Assembly (NCBI GenBank): GCA_945862145.1
Contig: CAMAXE010000022.1
Span: 18,361-82,360 of the forward strand
Reading direction: 5' to 3'
DNA from: Klebsiella pneumoniae
GTDB lineage: Bacteria; Pseudomonadota; Gammaproteobacteria; Pseudomonadales; UBA5518
DNA length: 64,000 nucleotides
A model generated the notes under the pieces. That model worked only from the letters and a program-made list of their open reading frames with translations. It ran no database searches and was not told the origin of the DNA. Of the stretch, positions 1 through 9,810 are shown piece by piece. Both the position numbers and the translations under genes were made by a program. Every line of letters begins with the position of its first letter. Positions within the stretch are counted from its first letter, which is position 1.

Positions 1-192
1 CCCGAAGCCCTGGTCGAAGGTGGATGAGGCGAACGAGCCCGCCGGCACCGTGACCGTACCCCGGATGCTGACCACGCTGCCGGCCGGTAAGGCCCGCGCG
101 GCGGCGATGGACGATATCGCCGCCCGGGAGAGGGTAGCGCCGCTCAGGGCAAGGGTCGCGAACAAAACGGTGGTGACACGGCGCAGGTTCAT
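1..192 (-). CDS. Secreted protein, N-terminal part only (runs off the window)
   Basis: The first 64 residues are visible. They start at an ATG with a GGAG Shine-Dalgarno about 9 bases upstream. A signal peptide is clear: basic MNLRR, a hydrophobic stretch, then a likely cleavage after SRA near residue 24. The mature part begins with a segment around VVSIRGTVTVPAG that resembles the first strands of an OB-fold domain found in secreted nucleic-acid-binding or esterase-like proteins. That assignment is inference from a short stretch. It is divergent from the exporter operon that starts at 492. The C-terminal part lies outside the window, so the function cannot be called. Confidence 0.6.
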   Translation of the reverse strand, partial: MNLRRVTTVLFATLALSGATLSRAAISSIAAARALPAGSVVSIRGTVTVPAGSFASSTFDQGFG

Positions 193-491
193 GAATAACT
201 TCTCCGGGATTGCAACGCCACAGGAAATAAACATCAAAACTGAGGTTAGCAGCATTGACGCAGATCCTGAAGAAGCCAGTGATACCGCGGCCCGGCGCGA
301 CAGTGCGACCGTGCCGGGCGCGTTTCGGGCCGACCCTGCAGCTTTTGGCATGCTCACACCGCAGGCCGTGCCTGCTGCGGACGGCCTGAGCTACCCGGGC
401 AGGCCGGCGGAAATGGTCTAACCTGAGGGATCGACGGCCGCAGGACGCCACTGGATCCCGGCACGAAGGCGAGCTTATACCGAGGTCAGGA

Positions 492-1445
492 ATGGCGGAC
501 TGGATCTGCAGTTTCACGCTGATCGCGCAGATGTTCTGCAGCGTGGAGGCCACCACGTTGAGCGGGTACATCGAAGGCGAATCATTGTTCATCGCGCCCA
601 TCGAGGCCGGTCGCATCGCCTCGGTTACGGTGCGCCGCGGCGACGAGATAAAGGCCGGCGCCACCGTGGCCACCCTGGAAACCGACGACGCGGGCTTCGC
701 GCTCGAGGTCGCGAGGGCCCGTCATGCCGAGGCAAGCGCCCGCGTGGGCAATCTCACCACCGGCAAGCGTGCCGAGGAAATCGCGGTCATCGAGGCCAAC
801 CGCGCCGCGGCCAGAGCCGATCTCGCACAGGCCGAACTCGACCTCACACGCATGCGCGACCTGGTGCAGCGCAAGGTGCAGAGCCAGTCGGCACTCGATC
901 AGGCGCGCACCGCGCGCAACGTGGCCTCCGCGCGACTGCAGGAGATCGACGCCAACCTGCAGGTCGCCGGCATCGCCGCCCGCGTCCAGGAAATAGAAGC
1001 CGCTCGCCGCGTGGTCGATGCCGCTGCCGCCGAGGCTCGCGATGCCGAGTGGCGACTCGCGCAGCGCACCATCACCGCGCCAGCAGACGGGCGCGTCGAA
1101 GAAATCATCCGCTACGCCGGGGAAACCGCGGGTCCGGCAGCGCCCGTGATCGCATTGCTCCGACCTGATAACCGCAAACTCAAACTCTTCGTGCCGCAAG
1201 CGATGCAAGCCGGCCTGCGGGTCGGGCAGTCGCTCCCCTTGCGCTGCGACGGCTGCGCGAGCGGATTGCAAGCACGCATCAACTTCATCGCGAGCGGCCC
1301 GGAGTTCACGCCGCCGGTGATCTACTCGGTCGAGAGCAGGCAGAAACTGGTGGTGCTGGTGGAGGCCGAGCTCCTCGGGGAGGCGATGAGGCTTTTGCCG
1401 GGGCAGATCGTGGACATCGAGCTCGCCGCGCTCCGCGCCCCATGA
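492..1445 (+). CDS. HlyD-family membrane fusion protein of an ABC exporter
   Basis: A 317-residue periplasmic adaptor of the HlyD/YbhG type. An N-terminal hydrophobic segment (about residues 3-20) acts as signal or anchor. A biotinyl-lipoyl-like half motif follows (IEAGRIASVTVRRGDEIKAG, about 37-56), then a long alpha-helical coiled-coil hairpin rich in Ala, Arg and Glu (about 70-190), the second lipoyl half (TITAPADGRVEEI) and a beta-barrel. The start ATG has GAGGTCAGGA just upstream. Its stop overlaps the ATG of the ATPase gene (ATGA), so the two are translationally coupled. It would link the inner-membrane ABC pump to an outer-membrane channel; no TolC gene is adjacent. The substrate is unknown; YbhGFSR-type systems export drugs or other hydrophobic compounds. 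Confidence 0.85.
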   Translation: MADWICSFTLIAQMFCSVEATTLSGYIEGESLFIAPIEAGRIASVTVRRGDEIKAGATVATLETDDAGFALEVARARHAEASARVGNLTTGKRAEEIAVIEANRAAARADLAQAELDLTRMRDLVQRKVQSQSALDQARTARNVASARLQEIDANLQVAGIAARVQEIEAARRVVDAAAAEARDAEWRLAQRTITAPADGRVEEIIRYAGETAGPAAPVIALLRPDNRKLKLFVPQAMQAGLRVGQSLPLRCDGCASGLQARINFIASGPEFTPPVIYSVESRQKLVVLVEAELLGEAMRLLPGQIVDIELAALRAP

Positions 1446-2365
1446 ACGTCATCGACGTCTCGGGTCTCAGCAAACGCTTTGGCGACAAGACGGTGGTCGA
1501 CAATATCTCCCTGCGCGTGCGCCAGCGCGAGATCGTGGGGTTCCTGGGACCCAACGGCAGCGGCAAGACCACCACCATCCGCATGCTCTGCGGCCTGCTC
1601 AATCCGGATGCCGCCACTGGCACCTGCCTCGGCTACAACATCACCCGTGATGCAGCACTGATCAAGCTGCAGACGGGCTACATGACGCAACGCTTCTCGT
1701 TCTACGAGGATCTCACGATCGAGGAAAACCTCGATTTTGTGGCGCGCCTCTACGATCTGCGGCCGCGGCGGCAGAAAGTGAACGAGATGCTGGAGCGCAT
1801 CGGCCTCGGTGCGCGTCGCCGGCAGCTAGCGGGGGCGCTGTCCGGGGGCTGGAAACAACGCCTCGCGCTCGCCGCCTGCATGATGCACCAGCCCAAACTG
1901 CTGCTGCTCGACGAGCCAACGGCGGGCGTGGATCCGCAGGCACGGCGCGAATTCTGGGATGTGATCCACTCGCTCTCGGACGAGGGCGTGACGGTACTGG
2001 TGTCGACGCACTACATGGACGAGGCCGAGCGCTGCCATCGCATCGTCTACATCATGGACGGCGAGATCCTCGCCGATGGCACGATACCGGAATTGCTGGC
2101 CGCTAGCGGACTGCACACGCTCATGGTGCGTGGCGAGGGCATGGCCGGGCTGCGCCTCCGGCTCGAGACGCTGCCGGGCGTGGAGCAGGTCGCGCCCTTC
2201 GGCGAGACCCTGCACGTGACCGGCCCTGACCGCGACGCCCTGCTGGCGGCCGTAGCCCCTTTGCGCAACCACGCCGCATGGCACTGGACCGAGGGCGACA
2301 CAACTCTGGAGGATGTATTCATACACCTGATGCGCCGCAAGCGCCGGAGCGGCGATGGGCACTGA
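1442..2365 (+). CDS. ABC transporter ATP-binding protein (ABC-2 type exporter)
   Basis: A 307-residue single nucleotide-binding domain. Walker A GPNGSGKT is at residues 36-43, the signature LSGGWKQR at 133-140, Walker B LLLLDEPTAG at about 153-162 and the switch His in VSTHYMDEAE near 185. The C-terminal 70 residues form the accessory region usual for CcmA/YbhF/DrrA-type exporters. In YbhF the two ABC domains are fused; here there is one, so it probably works as a homodimer. It overlaps the adaptor gene by 4 bases and the permease gene by 11 bases, so this is one operon. It powers the export carried out by the permease at 2355-3530. Confidence 0.92.
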   Translation: MNVIDVSGLSKRFGDKTVVDNISLRVRQREIVGFLGPNGSGKTTTIRMLCGLLNPDAATGTCLGYNITRDAALIKLQTGYMTQRFSFYEDLTIEENLDFVARLYDLRPRRQKVNEMLERIGLGARRRQLAGALSGGWKQRLALAACMMHQPKLLLLDEPTAGVDPQARREFWDVIHSLSDEGVTVLVSTHYMDEAERCHRIVYIMDGEILADGTIPELLAASGLHTLMVRGEGMAGLRLRLETLPGVEQVAPFGETLHVTGPDRDALLAAVAPLRNHAAWHWTEGDTTLEDVFIHLMRRKRRSGDGH

Positions 2366-3530
2366 CACGGGATTGCTGGCGCGGCTTCTCGCGCGACTGC
2401 CCCGCCTGTCCGGGCGGCGCATCCTGGCCGTGCTGTTGAAGGAGTTCATCCAGCTGCGACGCGACCGCGTGACCTTCGGCATGATCGTCGGCGTACCGCT
2501 GATCGAGCTGGTGATGTTCGGCTTTGCCATCAACAGCGATCCCAAGCATCTGCCGATGGCCGTTTTCGTACAGGACCAGAGCGCTTATACGCGCGCCATC
2601 GTGAACGCCTTCGAGAACTCGGGCTACTTCCGGATCGTGGCGGTGAACGGCAGCGAGACCGAAGGCGACGAACAACTCGCCCGTGGCGACGTGGCCTTCG
2701 TGGTGACCATCCCGGAGGGTTTCACGCGGCGCCTGTTGCGCGGTGAACGCCCGCAGGTGTTGCTGGAGGCCGACGCCACCGATCCGGCCTCGTCCTCCAA
2801 TGCACTGGCCGCTGCCATGGAACTGGCACGCACGGCGCTGGTTCATCAGCGGCTGTCGGCGGGAGGCGTGACCAGCGGTGCACCGCCCTTCGAGGTGGTC
2901 GCGCATCGCAGCTACAACCCCGAGGGAATCTCGCAGTACAACACCGTGCCGGGCCTGCTTGGCGTGATACTGACGATGACAATGGTGATGATGCCGGCGC
3001 TCGCGCTCACCCGTGAACTCGAGCGCGGCACCATGGAAAACCTGCTAGCCCTGCCGGTAACACCGATCGAGGTGATGCTTGGCAAGACTCTGCCCTACGC
3101 CGGCATGGGCGGGGTTCAGGTGCTGATCATCCTGGCCGTGGCGCATTGGGTCTTCGAGGTGCCGATGCAGGGCTCCTATGCCCTGCTCGGGGTGATGCTC
3201 GCGCTCTTCATCGCCTGCGTGTCGACACTTGGCTACCTGATATCCACGCTGGCGCGCACCCAGATGCAGGCCATGCAGCTCACGTTTTTCTTTTTCCTGC
3301 CCTCGATGCTGCTGTCGGGCTTCATGTTCCCGTTCCGCGGCATGCCGGAGTGGGCGCAGCATGTGGGCTCGATTTTTCCACTGACGCACTTCCTGCGGAT
3401 CGTTCGCGGCATCATGCTGAAGGGCGCGTCCTTCGCGGATATTGCGTCGCACACCTGGCCGCTGGTGATCTTCCTGATTGCAGCGGCGACCATCGCCATC
3501 AGCCGTTTCAGGCGCACACTGGACGCCTGA
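2355..3530 (+). CDS. ABC-2 type transporter permease
   Basis: A 391-residue inner-membrane permease of the YbhS/YhhJ class. There is one transmembrane helix near residues 40-60, a large periplasmic domain (about 65-200) and five or six C-terminal helices. The family motif around ELERGTMENLLALPVTPIEVMLGK (about residues 216-240) marks the ABC-2 cytoplasmic coupling region. The start ATG lies inside the end of the ATPase gene and has GGAG 6 bases upstream, so translation is coupled. Only one permease is present, so a homodimer is likely. The PQQ dehydrogenase gene is convergent 15 bases downstream. Confidence 0.9.
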   Translation: MGTDTGLLARLLARLPRLSGRRILAVLLKEFIQLRRDRVTFGMIVGVPLIELVMFGFAINSDPKHLPMAVFVQDQSAYTRAIVNAFENSGYFRIVAVNGSETEGDEQLARGDVAFVVTIPEGFTRRLLRGERPQVLLEADATDPASSSNALAAAMELARTALVHQRLSAGGVTSGAPPFEVVAHRSYNPEGISQYNTVPGLLGVILTMTMVMMPALALTRELERGTMENLLALPVTPIEVMLGKTLPYAGMGGVQVLIILAVAHWVFEVPMQGSYALLGVMLALFIACVSTLGYLISTLARTQMQAMQLTFFFFLPSMLLSGFMFPFRGMPEWAQHVGSIFPLTHFLRIVRGIMLKGASFADIASHTWPLVIFLIAAATIAISRFRRTLDA

Positions 3531-3545
3531 GCGTAATCCTGCCGC

Positions 3546-5471
3546 TCAATCCTCCAGCGTGTAAGCCACCAGCGCATCGCTCAGCGTGGTGCCCAGGTAC
3601 TTGTGACCCCCAGCGCTGATCACCACATACTGCTTGCCGCCCTCACGCAGCCGGAAGGTCATGGGCGTGGCCTGGCCGCCGCCCGGGAGACGGTCTTGCC
3701 AGAGCTTCTTGCCGGTCTTGATGTCGAAGGCGCGGAGGTAGTTGTCGGTGGTGGCACCGATGAAGATGAGCCCCGTCGCGGTGAGTACCGAGCCGCCCAT
3801 GTTGGGCACACCCCAGTCGAACCAAAGCGGGAACGGCGCCATGTCGCGCGTCGAGCCCAGCGGCACCTCCCACAGGCGCTCACCCTTGTTGAGGTCGATG
3901 GCGAGCAGCGTGCCCCACGGCGGCTTCACGCAGGGTGCGCCGAGCGGCGAGAGCATGGGCGCAAAGAGATGCGCGTATGGCGCCCCCACGGCAGGAATCA
4001 CGAACTCGCCGCGCGCCAGCATGGCGTCGGCCTCGGCCCGCGGGTACATGCGGATGATCGCCGGCACCTGCGTGGTGTTGACCACCAGGATGCCGTTCAC
4101 CGGATCGATCGACACGCCGCCCCAGTTGGTGGCCCCCATGAAGCTCGGGAACATCACGCTGCCCCGCGTCGAGGGGGGCGTGAACACACCGCCCCAGTTG
4201 GCAGCATCGAATTTTTCCAGACACTTGCCCCTGTCCCAGGGGGTGAAGCCCCAGATGTCTTCGCGTGTGAGTTCGCGCCGCACGATGAAGGCGGGATTCA
4301 CGGGAAAGGGTTGGGTGGGGCTGTAACGCTCGCCCGGGATGCCACCCAGCTGCGTGACGGGCCGCTCCTCCACCGGAAACAGCGGCTCGCCGGTCTCGCG
4401 GTTGAGGATGAAAATGTGTCCCTGCTTGGTCGACTGCGCGAGCGCGGGTATCACCTTGCCGTCGCGATGCAGCGGGAACAGCACGGGCTGGGAGGGAATG
4501 TCGTAGTCCCAGTGGTCCTTGTGCACGGTCTGGAAATGCCACTTCATCGCCCCCGTGTCGGCATCGAGCGCCACCACCGAGGAGCCGTAGAAATCGCGCT
4601 CACCCCGCACGATGTTGCTGTGATCGGTGGAGGGATTGCCCGTGGGTACGAAGACCATCCTGCGCTCGGAATCCACGGACAGCGGCGCCCAGGCGTTGGG
4701 TGTGCCGCGCACCCAGGTCTGGCCGGGCTTGGGGGCTTCTCCGGGCGGCGCGGAGCTCCACGCCCACACCAGCGCACCGGTGCGCACATCCACCGCACGG
4801 ATCAGGCCGGGGGGCATGTCCACCCGCGCGTTGTCGGCCATGCTGCCGCCAAAGATCACCTTGTCGCCGATCACCACCGGGGGCGATGAGACCCAGAAAT
4901 CGCCGGTCTGCACCTCGCCCAGACCAAGCGCCAGGTTGAGCGAGCCCTTGTCACCGAAGTCCTCGCAGAGCTTGCCGGTGGCGGCATCGAGTGCGAGCAG
5001 GTGGCCGTCAAGCGTGCCCGCAAAAACGCGCGCCGGGCAGGCGCCGGCAGCGCCATCAGGCTGCGCGTGGTGGGCGAGACCGCGGCAATTGAGCAGGTAC
5101 TGCCCGGCGGTGTCGGCGCCGTGGTGATAGGCCCACAGTTCCTTGCCGGTCTCCGGATCCAGCGCCACGACCTTGCCCATTCCCGAGCAGGTGAACATCC
5201 GGCCGCCCGCCACCAGCGGCGTGCCCTCCATGGTCGGAGAGGAGAACTCCGGCGCAGCCACCTTGCCGATGTGATAGGTCCAGGCGCGCTTCAGTTTGCC
5301 CACATTGGACGGCGTGATCTCGGTGAGCGGCGAGAAACGAGCGCCACCCTCGGTGCCACCCCAGAAGGGCCAGTCGGCCACCGGCTCCCCGGCACTGGCG
5401 CCGTGTGCTGCCAGCAACAGACCAAACAGCCCTGCGGCACGCAAATCCGGCAAATGGGCACGTACTGACAT
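3546..5471 (-). CDS. Periplasmic PQQ-dependent dehydrogenase (glucose/quinate dehydrogenase-like), soluble form
   Basis: A 641-residue eight-bladed quinoprotein propeller, with repeats of the type VVALDPETGKELW. It matches the glucose/quinate/shikimate dehydrogenase family: GTPNAWAPLSVD, HKDHWDYDIPSQPV and MGATNWGGVSIDPVNG are typical of that branch. Membrane-bound members carry about 140 residues with five transmembrane helices before the propeller. Here only a signal peptide (MSVRAHLPDLRAAGLFGLLL..., cleavage near ASA) precedes it, so the enzyme should be soluble in the periplasm and needs a separate electron acceptor. The start ATG at 5471 has AGGAG about 10 bases upstream; the open frame extends 33 codons further but without coding character. 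No pqq synthesis genes or cytochrome c lie next to it. The substrate cannot be read from the sequence; polyol, sugar or cyclic alcohol are possible. Confidence 0.82.
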   Translation of the reverse strand: MSVRAHLPDLRAAGLFGLLLAAHGASAGEPVADWPFWGGTEGGARFSPLTEITPSNVGKLKRAWTYHIGKVAAPEFSSPTMEGTPLVAGGRMFTCSGMGKVVALDPETGKELWAYHHGADTAGQYLLNCRGLAHHAQPDGAAGACPARVFAGTLDGHLLALDAATGKLCEDFGDKGSLNLALGLGEVQTGDFWVSSPPVVIGDKVIFGGSMADNARVDMPPGLIRAVDVRTGALVWAWSSAPPGEAPKPGQTWVRGTPNAWAPLSVDSERRMVFVPTGNPSTDHSNIVRGERDFYGSSVVALDADTGAMKWHFQTVHKDHWDYDIPSQPVLFPLHRDGKVIPALAQSTKQGHIFILNRETGEPLFPVEERPVTQLGGIPGERYSPTQPFPVNPAFIVRRELTREDIWGFTPWDRGKCLEKFDAANWGGVFTPPSTRGSVMFPSFMGATNWGGVSIDPVNGILVVNTTQVPAIIRMYPRAEADAMLARGEFVIPAVGAPYAHLFAPMLSPLGAPCVKPPWGTLLAIDLNKGERLWEVPLGSTRDMAPFPLWFDWGVPNMGGSVLTATGLIFIGATTDNYLRAFDIKTGKKLWQDRLPGGGQATPMTFRLREGGKQYVVISAGGHKYLGTTLSDALVAYTLED

Positions 5472-5671
5472 AATGCGGAATCTCCTGCGTCTGGGTTCGC
5501 CCGATGTTAACCGCAACATGGCTGGCCACCGCAATGCCCATTCGAATGAGCCGGGCCCGCGGTGAGTCAACTGCCGCTACGCCACCGGCTCGCTCCTGCG
5601 GTATCTTGCCGGAGTCCCGCGCTGCCGCCGCGCAGGCAAGGCGCGCGGAGACCACCCCCCTGGAGATGGAT

Positions 5672-7576
5672 ATGCGTATCAGAAAAACACTCATCGCCGC
5701 GCTGGGCGCCAGTCTGCTTTCGCTGCAACTGGGCGCTGCACCCTTGCCGGCCATTCCGGCGCCGCAGGACCGTGATTTCGGCGGTGAGATCCGCCTGCAC
5801 GCCGACGCGAGCGACATCGACCGGCGCATCGTCCACGTCCGCGAGACCATCACGCACCCCCCTGCCGATCTCGTGCTGCTGTATCCCCAGTGGCTACCGG
5901 GCGTGCACGCACCGGCGGGTCAGATTGACAAACTCGCGGGGCTATCGCTGCGCGCTGACGGCAAAGCTGTCCGCTGGCAGCGCGATCCGCTCGATGTCTT
6001 TGCGATCCATGTGGCAGTCCCGCCGGGAACGGACGCGCTCGATATCGAGTTCGATTACCTGTCACCGACCAGCGACGCCGTGGCAGCGGCCGAGATCAGC
6101 CGCGACCTAATGCTGCTCGAGTGGCCTGCGCTGGTGCTCTATCCCGCCGGCCATTACGCGCAGCGCATCCCGGTTACGGCGAGTCTCACGCTGCCTGCGG
6201 GCTGGAGCCTGGGGACGGCCTTGCAGGTGGCACACGCGGAGGGCGCGCGCAGCAATTTCGCGCCCACGGATCTGGAGACCCTGATAGACAGCCCTGTCTA
6301 CGCGGGCCGCCATGCGCGGCGCATCGACCTCGACCCGGGCAGCAAGGAGCCGGTGTTTCTCAACATCTTTGCCGATCGCCCCTCCTCACTCGAGGCGAGC
6401 GATGCGGAGCTAGCCGCCCATCGCAATCTGGTGCGACAGGCCGATCGCCTCTACGGCGCGCGCCACTTTGCGCACTACGACTTCCTGCTGAGCCTGAGCG
6501 ACCAGATCGGCCAGATCGGGCTGGAACACCACCAGTCGAGCGAGAACGGGCAGGACCCCGACTACTTCAGGGATCGCGCGAACCAGCTCTCCGGGCGCGA
6601 TCTGCTGGGCCACGAATACACGCACTCCTGGAACGGCAAGTTCCGCCGCCCCGCGGGCCTGTGGACACCCAACTACAACGTGCCCATGCAAGGCAGCTTG
6701 CTGTGGGTCTACGAGGGGCAGACACAGTACTGGGGCCAGGTGCTGACCGCGCGCTCAGGCATCTGGAGCGCCGCCGAGGCACGCGACTCCCTCGCCTCGG
6801 TCGCCGCGTACTTCGAGGACCAGGCCGGTCGCTCGTGGCGAGCACTCGTCGACACCACCAGCGATCCCATCATGAATCCGCGCAGCGCCCAGTCGTGGCC
6901 GACCTGGCAGCGCTTCGCGGACTACTACTCGGAGGCACAACTGATCTGGCTGGATGCCGACACACTGATCCGCGAGCGCTCGGCCGGACGCCGCTCGCTG
7001 GATGATTTCGCACGCGCTTTCTTCGGCGTCGAGAACGGCCGCGTCACGCCACTCACCTACACGCAGGAGGATGTGGTGAAGACGCTGGACCAGGTAGAGC
7101 CCTACGACTGGGCGGGCTTCCTGGAAACGCGCATCTACCATGCCGGTGGCGCCGCACCACTCGATGGAATCACCCGCGGCGGCTACACGCTCGTGTATCA
7201 GGACACGCCCAACGCCATGGACAAGAGTGATGATGCGCAGCGCAAGGTGGCGTCATTCCGCCATTCCATAGGCTTCATCGTGCGCGACGAGGACAGCACG
7301 CTTGCCGAAGTCACCTGGGGCCGCGCGGCCTTCAAGGCCGGGCTCACCGAAGGCATGACCCTGTTGGCGGTAAACGGCTCTGCCTACACCCGTGCGATCC
7401 TGGAAGACGCACTCCGCGAGGCGCAGAAATCCACGCAGCCCATCGAGCTGATCGTGCGTGTCGCCGACCGCTATCGCGTCGTGAGCGTGGACTACCACGA
7501 GGGGCTCCGCTACCCGCACCTGGTGCGCAACCCCCACGTGCCGGCGCGTCTGGATGACATCCTGAAGCCACGCTGA
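5672..7576 (+). CDS. M61-family metallopeptidase (glycyl aminopeptidase type) with PDZ domain
   Basis: A 634-residue secreted or periplasmic zinc peptidase. The signal peptide is MRIRKTLIAALGASLLSL..., cleaved near GAA. The N-terminal half is the M61 beta-sandwich. The zinc motif HEYTH is at about residues 313-317, with the third ligand Glu in WVYEGQTQY near 346. The C-terminal part (about 530-620) holds a PDZ-like segment (GRAAFKAGLTEGMTLLAVNG). M61 enzymes cleave N-terminal residues from peptides. The ATG at 5672 was chosen because GGAG lies 6 bases upstream and the signal peptide begins there; an ATG two codons earlier is possible. It is transcribed divergently from the PQQ dehydrogenase. 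Confidence 0.9.
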   Translation: MRIRKTLIAALGASLLSLQLGAAPLPAIPAPQDRDFGGEIRLHADASDIDRRIVHVRETITHPPADLVLLYPQWLPGVHAPAGQIDKLAGLSLRADGKAVRWQRDPLDVFAIHVAVPPGTDALDIEFDYLSPTSDAVAAAEISRDLMLLEWPALVLYPAGHYAQRIPVTASLTLPAGWSLGTALQVAHAEGARSNFAPTDLETLIDSPVYAGRHARRIDLDPGSKEPVFLNIFADRPSSLEASDAELAAHRNLVRQADRLYGARHFAHYDFLLSLSDQIGQIGLEHHQSSENGQDPDYFRDRANQLSGRDLLGHEYTHSWNGKFRRPAGLWTPNYNVPMQGSLLWVYEGQTQYWGQVLTARSGIWSAAEARDSLASVAAYFEDQAGRSWRALVDTTSDPIMNPRSAQSWPTWQRFADYYSEAQLIWLDADTLIRERSAGRRSLDDFARAFFGVENGRVTPLTYTQEDVVKTLDQVEPYDWAGFLETRIYHAGGAAPLDGITRGGYTLVYQDTPNAMDKSDDAQRKVASFRHSIGFIVRDEDSTLAEVTWGRAAFKAGLTEGMTLLAVNGSAYTRAILEDALREAQKSTQPIELIVRVADRYRVVSVDYHEGLRYPHLVRNPHVPARLDDILKPR

Positions 7577-7606
7577 GCACGAGCCGCAGCGCCGCACGAC
7601 GCGTGC

Positions 7607-8206
7607 TCAGGGCGGTGGCGGCGTAACTGCCTTGCGTCGGGCCAACACGCGGTCGAGACGCGACTGCGCGGGGGGCCATCCGGGCGAGAGCTCCAGTGCG
7701 CCCCGGTAATCACGCTCGGCAGCGTCCAGATCCGCTTTCGCCTCCAGCGCCATGCCGCGGTTCAGCAGCACCACGTGCCGCCTGCTGGTGCCCAGGGCGA
7801 GCGCGCGGTCGTACTCGGCGATGGCGCCCGGGATGTCACGCTCGATGAAACGCACATTGCCCCTGCCGACATACGCCTCCGGGAGTCCCGGCCGCAGCGC
7901 GAGGGCCCGATCGTAGTCGGCCACTGCGGCACGGTTGTCACCCAGCACCGACTGCAGGATGCCGCGGTTAACGAGCGTGCCCGCGCGATCCCGCGGACGG
8001 AGCGCGGCAAGTTCGAGCGCGAGGTCGCAGTGCTTCAGGTCATCGTCCGAGGCGATGCGCACGGTGGCAGCTATCTCGGCGGCCTGCGAGCAGCGGCGCG
8101 CGTCTTCGCCCGAGCCGAGCACCACGATCGACTGCGCGTCGACGCGAGAGGCGCTAACTGCCAGTAGCGCCGCGAGCACCCTGAAGCGGCCATGACGAGC
8201 ATCCAT
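7607..8206 (-). CDS. Secreted tetratricopeptide-repeat protein
   Basis: A 199-residue protein with a signal peptide (MDARHGRFRVLAALLAVSAS, cleavage near VDA). It then has about four TPR units (about residues 50-190), for example RAAVADYDRALALRPGLPEAYVGRGN. TPRs bind other proteins; the partner is unknown. The ATG at 8206 has GGAG 9 bases upstream. An in-frame ATG at 8221 and a GTG at 8251 are possible but lack a good ribosome site. It is convergent with the M61 peptidase gene and divergent from the flavoprotein at 8331. Confidence 0.75.
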   Translation of the reverse strand: MDARHGRFRVLAALLAVSASRVDAQSIVVLGSGEDARRCSQAAEIAATVRIASDDDLKHCDLALELAALRPRDRAGTLVNRGILQSVLGDNRAAVADYDRALALRPGLPEAYVGRGNVRFIERDIPGAIAEYDRALALGTSRRHVVLLNRGMALEAKADLDAAERDYRGALELSPGWPPAQSRLDRVLARRKAVTPPPP

Positions 8207-8330
8207 CGGGCGAGTCTCCATGGTTGATTTCCCATTACCATTCTCCCCCACTGGAGGGTGAATGCAGAATTAAATGCCCCGGGCCGGAAGTTAAGAGTTA
8301 AATGGGCCGGCGAGCATTCGGGATAACCCA

Positions 8331-9810
8331 GTGACAAAGAAGACCGGGGAGCACTTCGACATTGCCATCGTAGGCGGTGGGCCTTCGGGTTATGCCGCGG
8401 CGATGCGTGCCCTCGACTTCGTGAAGCGGGTCGTGGTGATTGAGAAAAACCATCTTGGTGGCGCCGGCGCCATCAACGGAGCGCTCTCGAGCAAGACCTG
8501 GTGGGCGCTATCGCGGGAAGCCGCGACCCTGCGCGCGGGGCTCGAACGCTACGGGCTCCCGGCGTATACCCCCTCGATGGCCGCTGTGCGCATCGAGGTG
8601 GACCGGGCAATGGCCGAACGCCTCGACCTGATGCAGGCACAGATGAATGCAAGGCGGGTACGGCCATCTGCTCAGTTACCGGCAGGGACAGGCGCGGGTG
8701 CTGGCGCCGGGCCGTATCGAGCTCACAAGCGCGGAGGGCCTCTCACTCATCGTGGCGGACAACATCATCCTTGCCACGGGCAGTCGTCCGCGCCACCCGC
8801 CTGGCATCCTCGTGGACGAGACGCACATGCTGAGCAGCGAAGGCATAGAACACCTACAGGAGTTCCCCGCGTCGCTGGTGATCGTGGACGCGGGCGTAAT
8901 CGGCTGCGAGTACGCCACCATCTTCAGCGGCTTCGGCAGGACCCGCGTATTCCTCATTGACAAGGGCGAGCGCATCCTGCCCTCCGAGGACGCCGACGTG
9001 GTCGCCGAGGTCGAACATAACCTCGAGGCTGACGGTGTGCACATCCACCGCAACTCCCACCTCGTGTCGATGCGCGTCGAGGATGGCGGGGTGCGCTACG
9101 AACTCGAGTTCGTCGACGGCGAACAGCGGTCCTTCCTGGTCGAGAAGGCACTGGTTGCGGTCGGCCGTGTCGCCGCCACCGAGGGCCTCTGGGCCGAGGA
9201 CGTCGACATCGAAACTGGCGCGAATGGCATCGTTGCCAGCAGCACCGCCACCAGCGTGCCCGGCATCTACGCCGTGGGTGATCTTACGGCGGACATCGCT
9301 CTGGTAAATGTGGGTGAGCTCGAAGGCCGCCACGCCGTCGAGCTGATCTGCGGCGCGCAACCCGAGCCGCTGATCTACGAGAACATCAGTACCATCATGT
9401 TCCTGCACCCGGAGGTGGCCGGGGTGGGCATCAACGAGACCCGCGCCGCGGAACTCGGCATCCCGTACCGGGTGGCGACGCTCGCCTACACGGCGATTCC
9501 GGGGGCCATCGTCACCCGAGGCGTCCGCGGGTTCATCAATCTTCTGGTCACCGACGACGAGCACCTGCGCATTCTCGGCATGCGCGTGGTGGGTCACCAG
9601 GCGAGTTCGACCATCCAGGCCGTGGCCCTGCTCATCTCGATGAAAAAGGGGATTTCCGAACTCGCTGAATGTGTGCATCCGCACCCTTCGATCAGCGAGG
9701 GAATCCAGGAGTGCGTACGCGCGCTGCTGGGCAAATCCATTCTCAAACCGCAGGTGACGGGGGGGCAGATCCAGTGCCGAACGGTCAGACCACAGGTCCG
9801 ATCACGCTGA
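8331..9810 (+). pseudogene. Dihydrolipoamide-dehydrogenase-like FAD/NAD oxidoreductase, frameshifted
   Basis: Two overlapping frames make one class-I pyridine nucleotide-disulfide oxidoreductase. The first (GTG at 8331) gives the FAD Rossmann motif IVGGGPSGYAA and ends usefully near residue 105. The second resumes near 8650 with ILATGSRPRHP, the NAD-binding fold (VIVDAGVIGCEYATIFSG), the second FAD motif (GIYAVGDLT) and the dimerisation domain with the active-site HPHPSISEG. One extra base in or near 8640-8650 would explain the shift. The redox motif is altered: where the family has GGxCxxxGCxPSK this protein has GGAGAINGALSSK, with neither cysteine, so it could not be a disulfide reductase even if repaired. 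The shift may be a real mutation or a sequencing error. Most of the reading frame is otherwise clean, which favours recent damage or an error. Confidence 0.8.

Noticed and set aside
3603..4889. Long open frame on the plus strand opposite the PQQ dehydrogenase
   Set aside because: Shadow of a GC-rich gene. The sequence is Arg-, His- and Gly-rich without family motifs, while the minus strand gives a clear quinoprotein.
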